A stretch of 64,000 nucleotides of DNA from Verrucomicrobiaceae bacterium (GTDB taxonomy: Bacteria; Verrucomicrobiota; Verrucomicrobiia; Verrucomicrobiales; Verrucomicrobiaceae): NCBI GenBank assembly GCA_027484445.1, contig JAIXSY010000044.1:1-64000 (forward strand), written 5' to 3'. The notes below the pieces were generated by a model. The model searched no databases. It saw only the letters and a program-made list of their open reading frames with translations, and was not told the DNA's origin. This document shows, piece after piece, positions 59,876 through 64,000 of the stretch (the first letter of the stretch is position 1; each line of letters starts with the position of its first letter). Position numbers and translations under genes: made by a program.

Positions 59876-61855
59876 ATGAAAATTCTGGTCATCTATCCCT
59901 ACATCCCCTTCCCGATTGATCGCGGCACTTACCAGCGCACCTTTCACCTGCTGCGGGAATTGGCACGCGAGCACAGTGTCGATCTACTAGCCCTCACAGA
60001 GAGAGGTGAGCGGCTTGAGCATCGACACGTGTTCGAGGAGTTCTGCGGTGATGTTCGATTCGTGCCCTTTGAACATCCCGCTTGGCCGAAGCTATTCTCC
60101 CGACGCCTTGTCCAGCTGACTCCATCATCTGTTCTGCATTGGAAACTTCCTCACGTTGCAGAAGCCATTGATGATCAGTTGAAACGCCATTCCTACGATT
60201 TGGTTCATGTCTGCGATATCGTGATTGCACAGTATTTTCTCAACCGACACCTCGATATCCCTCTCAGCATTGATCGCAGCCGTGTCGATCTGCAATTTCA
60301 GGCGCAGCAAGCCGCTTTCCAGACGAAATCACTCAAAGACAAAATCTTAACTTGGGAAAGCTTGTTCAAGATGCGCCTCTTTGAAAAACGCATGGCTAAG
60401 CGCAGTCAACTTCAAGTCTTGTGTGGCCCTGATGACGAAGTTTTTGTGAGAGAACAAATTAGCAAAACTGCGCCAGTCAAGGTCATCGCGAATGGTGTAG
60501 ATCTTGATTACTTTCAAGCAGGTTCCAATCCCGAACCAAGAGGCGCACCTCCAACCGTGCTGTTCTGTGGAGCGATGGATTACACCCCCAACGTCGATGC
60601 TTTGCGTTGGTTTTTCAGTGAGATTCATCATCGTCTGATTCAGCAAGTTCCGGATCTGAAAATCTTCATAGTAGGTAAATCGCCGCTCAAAGAAGTTCAG
60701 GCCTATGCCGAACGCCAGGGTGTCACCGTCACAGGCAGCGTGGACGATGTGCGTCCTTATTATCGTCGCGCATGGGTGCAAATGGTGCCTCTCCGCATTG
60801 GCGGAGGCACACGACTCAAAATTGTCGAAAGCTTAGCCATCGGCACTCCGGTGGTATCGACCACTCTTGGAGCACAAGGACTGGGCTTGACCCATGGAGC
60901 CAATATCCTGCTTGCTGACACCGCTGAGGCTTTTGCGGAACAAATGATTCGAGCTCTACACAGCGCTCCCTTGCGTGAGCACCTTCGAGAAAATGGCATA
61001 CGCATCGCTAAATCGCGCTTTGGCTGGAAAAACATCGGTGCGGGACTCAGCAAAGAATACTCAAACTTTGGCTCCAAAGAGCCCCAACGAATTCGTCTCA
61101 TGAATGTACCTTTTGATGCCGTCACCATGCCAAAGGCCATTGAGACAATAGGAAGGATGATCGAATCCAGAAGACCTCACTATTTGGCAACTGCGAACGT
61201 GGACTTTCTTGTTCAGGCACGTCGAGATGCTGAATTGCGCGACATCCTAGAAAAGGCCCACCTCGTGGTTTGCGATGGAACGCCCTTGGTTTGGCTTTCG
61301 CGAATGCTGAAAAGAGCTTTGCCGGAGCGCGTTGCGGGTTCCGATCTCGTGCCGAAACTTTTGGGCCATGCCGAACGCGAAGGATGGCGTGTGTTTTTCT
61401 TGGGCGGAGAACCGCAAGTGCTAGAGAAGGCCATCACGAACGTCACAAATCAACATCCAGGTCTCAACATAGCAGGTGGATTCTCGCCACCTTTTGCCCC
61501 TCTAGATCGCATGGACCATGAGGCGATTTGTCAGCGGGTTCGTGATGCAAAGCCTGATTTGCTGTTGGTATCCTTTGGCTGTCCAAAACAAGAAAAATGG
61601 ATAGCGCGTCATCATCAGACACTTGGGGTGCCTGTCAGCATCGGAGTCGGCGCAACGATTGATTTCCTGGCTGGAACGATCAAACGGGCACCACGATGGA
61701 TGCAAATGGCAGGCCTGGAGTGGGTTTTCCGATTGGCTCAAGAGCCCCGCCGTCTCTTGAAACGCTATGCTACCGATCTGATCGTTTTCGGTTTTGGAGC
61801 CATGCAAGAAATCATCAGTCTTGTTTTCACCCCCAAAGCAAAGCAGCGCGCATGA
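59876..61855 (+). CDS. Two-domain glycosyltransferase: GT4 fused to WecG/TagA/CpsF (GT26)
   Basis: 659 residues. The N-terminal 390 are GT4: MKILVIYPYIPFPIDRGTYQRTFHLLREL, SIDRSRVDLQFQAQ, TVLFCGAMDYTPNVDALRWFFSEI and PLRIGGGTRLKIVESLAIGTPVVSTTLGAQGL. This is like the PEP-CTERM/exosortase-associated sugar transferases. Residues about 405-640 are WecG/TagA: YLATANVDFLVQARRDAELRDIL, HLVVCDGTPLVWLSRML, RVFFLGGEPQVLEKA, LLVSFGCPKQEKWIARH and GVGATIDFLAGTIKRAPRWMQ. Both domains look intact, so one polypeptide could add two sugars. The stop overlaps the next ATG. Confidence 0.93.
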   Translation: MKILVIYPYIPFPIDRGTYQRTFHLLRELAREHSVDLLALTERGERLEHRHVFEEFCGDVRFVPFEHPAWPKLFSRRLVQLTPSSVLHWKLPHVAEAIDDQLKRHSYDLVHVCDIVIAQYFLNRHLDIPLSIDRSRVDLQFQAQQAAFQTKSLKDKILTWESLFKMRLFEKRMAKRSQLQVLCGPDDEVFVREQISKTAPVKVIANGVDLDYFQAGSNPEPRGAPPTVLFCGAMDYTPNVDALRWFFSEIHHRLIQQVPDLKIFIVGKSPLKEVQAYAERQGVTVTGSVDDVRPYYRRAWVQMVPLRIGGGTRLKIVESLAIGTPVVSTTLGAQGLGLTHGANILLADTAEAFAEQMIRALHSAPLREHLRENGIRIAKSRFGWKNIGAGLSKEYSNFGSKEPQRIRLMNVPFDAVTMPKAIETIGRMIESRRPHYLATANVDFLVQARRDAELRDILEKAHLVVCDGTPLVWLSRMLKRALPERVAGSDLVPKLLGHAEREGWRVFFLGGEPQVLEKAITNVTNQHPGLNIAGGFSPPFAPLDRMDHEAICQRVRDAKPDLLLVSFGCPKQEKWIARHHQTLGVPVSIGVGATIDFLAGTIKRAPRWMQMAGLEWVFRLAQEPRRLLKRYATDLIVFGFGAMQEIISLVFTPKAKQRA

Positions 61856-62979
61856 AGATAGCTCTTTCCACCAGTGTGATGCAGCGCGGAAAGAGTGGAG
61901 TCGGTCAATACGTGCTGGCGCTGACTCGTGCACTTTTAGCACACGCAGATGAACACGATTTTCACCTACTGGTGCTCGAAGAGGACCTTCCGCTTTTTGA
62001 TTTTGCTCAAGGGAAAATGCGACTTGTGCCAGTGGCAGAGCAATGGCGTCCAGCCGTGAAAAATATCTTTTGGCATCAGACCATCCTTCCCCGGTGGCTT
62101 GCCAACGAGGGTGTCCAGGTCCTGCATGTACCGAGTTATCGCAGAATGCTGAATCGTGCTCCATGCAAGCGAGTCTCCACCATTCATGATCTCGCCCCTT
62201 TTCATGTTAGTGGAAAATATGATCTCGCGCGCATGATTTATGGACGTGTGATGGTGAAGCACTTGGCACGCAGGCAGGATCAAATCTTGGCCGTCAGCAC
62301 GCACACGGCACGTGACGTGCATCGATTCTTTGGTATTCCTGTCCAGAAGCAAAAAGTAGTTCTGAATGGCATAGACCATACACGGTTTCACATTGGTCAT
62401 CCTGGCTCAGCCAAGACCTATGTGGAGAAGCGATGGAAACTGACCCAACCATTCTTTCTTTATGTCTCGCGTCTGGAACACCCTGCCAAAAATCATGTGC
62501 GACTGATCGAGGCCTTTAACCACTTCAAGCAAGTCACTGGTAGCGATTGGCAGCTTGTACTAGCTGGGGGAGACTGGCATGGTGCTGAACACATTCACGC
62601 AGCAGCGAAGTCATCACCCTTTCGCCATGCCATTCACACGCTGGGCTTCGTCGAAGACGCCGTGCTACCCGACCTTTACCGTGCCTCTTCTTGCATGGTT
62701 TATCCGTCTCTATTTGAAGGATTTGGTCTTCCTCCCGTAGAAGCCATGGCCTGCGGCACACCTGTGATCAGTTCCATCGCAGGTTCGTTGGATGAAGTTG
62801 TAGGCAAAGCCGCACAAATTGTGAATCCGGAGGACGTGCTCGATATTGCCGAAGCCCTGCGCTTTGTCGCGAGCGATGAAGAACGCCGCACCCTGCTGAC
62901 ACGACTGGGACTGGAAAATGCACGACGTTTTGATTGGTCTAAAAACGCTAATCAAGTGCTGGAAGCCTACCTTTCCTAA
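61852..62979 (+). CDS. Glycosyltransferase family 4
   Basis: 375 residues. MKIALSTSVMQRGKSGVGQYVLALTRALL opens the N-terminal domain. STIHDLAPFHVSGKYD and AVSTHTARDVHRFFGI precede the donor domain FFLYVSRLEHPAKNHVRLIEAFNHF, LGFVEDAVLPDLYRASSCMVYPSLFEGFGLPPVEAMACGTPVISS. This is a mannosyl-/rhamnosyltransferase-like layout; the sugar is unknown. Translationally coupled to the fused enzyme upstream. Confidence 0.93.
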   Translation: MKIALSTSVMQRGKSGVGQYVLALTRALLAHADEHDFHLLVLEEDLPLFDFAQGKMRLVPVAEQWRPAVKNIFWHQTILPRWLANEGVQVLHVPSYRRMLNRAPCKRVSTIHDLAPFHVSGKYDLARMIYGRVMVKHLARRQDQILAVSTHTARDVHRFFGIPVQKQKVVLNGIDHTRFHIGHPGSAKTYVEKRWKLTQPFFLYVSRLEHPAKNHVRLIEAFNHFKQVTGSDWQLVLAGGDWHGAEHIHAAAKSSPFRHAIHTLGFVEDAVLPDLYRASSCMVYPSLFEGFGLPPVEAMACGTPVISSIAGSLDEVVGKAAQIVNPEDVLDIAEALRFVASDEERRTLLTRLGLENARRFDWSKNANQVLEAYLS

Positions 62980-63021
62980 TTCACTATTTTTTGGGTTTAT
63001 CATTTCCCAACCTAAGGAACA

Positions 63022-63039
63022 TCCACCCACCTGGGGGGA
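63022..63039 (+). promoter_or_regulatory. EPS dyad site 7
   Basis: TCCAC-CCACCTGG-GGGGA followed by TT, ending 36 bp before the ATG of the Wzz-like gene. It is nearly identical to site 3. Confidence 0.75.
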
Positions 63040-63075
63040 TTGTAGCGACGCTGCGTGCATGGCATAACCTCCATC

Positions 63076-64000
63076 ATGCCTGATCCTGCAGACACATCAT
63101 CACTTCCTGTCACCGTTGCGCCGCGGGCGCTTCGTCGTCCGGTGGTGACTAGCCGCAGGGCGGAGATGGTTGAGGTCGATGCAGAAAGCCCTGGGGCACC
63201 GACAGCCATCAAACTACCCTTTGACCCACTTCGCCTCATAGATGCTCTCGTGCGTCGTTGGTGGTGGATGCTACTGGTCGGCACGGCATTCGCTGTCACC
63301 TTGATGATGATTGGAAAAGCAAGATTTGAAACCTTGCACTCCGCTCAAGCTCAAATCATCAAACAAGAGGCAGCATCCGCCTTTCGCCAATCTGAGTCAG
63401 GAGAGACCTACAAGCCACGTGATTTCAGCATTCCAACGTTTGTCAGCCTCATGCATTCCAGTGCAGTCGTTGAGGCAGCCAGCAAACGCCTGGATGGAAA
63501 AGTGCCTGAGAGCGTGCTTCGCGCAGGTCTCATCGTGACACCGATGCGCGGCACAGATATTGTCTCGATCAGCATGACGTCAGATCAAAGTCGCGAGCTA
63601 GCCTTGCAGATGCTAGAGGCTTACACCTCCACCGTTTTGAACTTAGCCCGTGATCTTGAACGCGGCTCAGCAACCGAGATGCGTCAATTCTTGCAGCAAC
63701 AGATCGAACGAACTGACGCCGATCTCGTGAAGGTGAATGAAGAACTTCTCGATTATAGCCGACGTGAAAAGCTACTTGATGCCGACAAGCAGATGGACGC
63801 ATGGCTGGGTGAGCTGGGCAACTTTACCCACAAGTATGAATCACTCAGACTTGATCATGAAACGCTCGACCTTCGCATTCAAGGCGTAGAAAAAGAACTG
63901 AGCAAGGTGGACACCAATGTGACCCGAGTGGATGCCGCACGACGTGAAGTGGCTGAACTGTCGGTGCGCTACACGGACGAACATCCGACCATGATTGAAG
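63076..64000 (+). CDS. Wzz/GumC-type polysaccharide chain-length protein, 3' end outside window
   Basis: The frame is open to the right edge (308 codons seen). After a charged cytosolic N-terminus comes IDALVRRWWWMLLVGTAFAVTLMMIGKARFE, the Wzz membrane helix. A periplasmic domain then has PTFVSLMHSSAVVEAASKRL and GTDIVSISMTSDQSRELALQMLEAY. A long coiled coil follows (FLQQQIERTDADLVKVNEELLDYSRREKLL) and then VRYTDEHPTMIE, a block conserved in GumC/ExoP proteins. It sets chain length in Wzy-dependent export. A fused or adjacent tyrosine kinase may lie beyond the window. Confidence 0.9.
   Translation, partial: MPDPADTSSLPVTVAPRALRRPVVTSRRAEMVEVDAESPGAPTAIKLPFDPLRLIDALVRRWWWMLLVGTAFAVTLMMIGKARFETLHSAQAQIIKQEAASAFRQSESGETYKPRDFSIPTFVSLMHSSAVVEAASKRLDGKVPESVLRAGLIVTPMRGTDIVSISMTSDQSRELALQMLEAYTSTVLNLARDLERGSATEMRQFLQQQIERTDADLVKVNEELLDYSRREKLLDADKQMDAWLGELGNFTHKYESLRLDHETLDLRIQGVEKELSKVDTNVTRVDAARREVAELSVRYTDEHPTMIE

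Overview
The window reads as a chromosomal segment of a Verrucomicrobiota bacterium, probably close to Prosthecobacter/Verrucomicrobiaceae. This is inferred from gene content, not from an rRNA gene. The markers are a DUF1549/DUF1553 plus DUF1501 gene pair, a Cys-type sulfatase, a DUF1080 protein, PQQ-like propeller and PhoD-like secreted proteins, a pectate lyase, and a giant Ala/Gln-rich DUF4175-like protein. I saw no rRNA, tRNA, CRISPR array, transposase or phage gene.

Layout. Positions 1-8.6 kb hold the end of a membrane-anchored terpenoid-cyclase-fold protein, sucC, a secreted lactonase and the giant coiled-coil protein. Positions 8.7-12.7 kb are one 1328-residue secreted propeller/LamG protein. 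Positions 12.9-27.1 kb are mostly housekeeping: a metallo-beta-lactamase-fold hydrolase, tadA, a PHP phosphatase, recJ, a YugP-type peptidase, ffh, mnmA, aroE, a SET-domain protein, a YbgC-type thioesterase, and gcvT overlapping a secreted esterase. Positions 27.2-39.4 kb are a secreted polysaccharide-degradation region: pectate lyase, DUF1549/1553, an inserted four-helix-bundle (23S intervening-sequence type) protein, DUF1501, sulfatase, argD, a beta-helix glycosidase and a PhoD-like phosphatase. Positions 39.9-43.8 kb are an H-NOX nitric-oxide sensor overlapping a large hybrid histidine kinase. From 43.9 kb to the right edge runs an exopolysaccharide (EPS) cluster: glycosyltransferases, an undecaprenyl-phosphate sugar transferase, a flippase, a Wzz-like chain-length protein and its own regulators (STAS, RsbW/SpoIIE-type phosphatase, receiver, sensor kinase).

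Two structures are not explained by ordinary annotation. First, an 18-bp dyad, roughly TCCMC-nCAnnTGn-GGGGA, lies 34-59 bp before the start codon of every transcription unit I can delimit in the EPS cluster, including both sides of a divergent pair, and also 83 bp before the H-NOX/kinase operon. It looks like the operator of one EPS regulon, possibly linked to NO sensing. Second, arrays of a 7-bp unit (GGAATTC/GGAATGC type) surround the four-helix-bundle gene inserted between the DUF1553 and DUF1501 genes. The arrays also interrupt both neighbours in frame, as expected of a small mobile cassette.

Start codons were chosen by signal peptides, conserved N-termini and overlaps with the preceding gene. 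Clear Shine-Dalgarno sequences are rare here, so several starts are uncertain, as noted in the entries.
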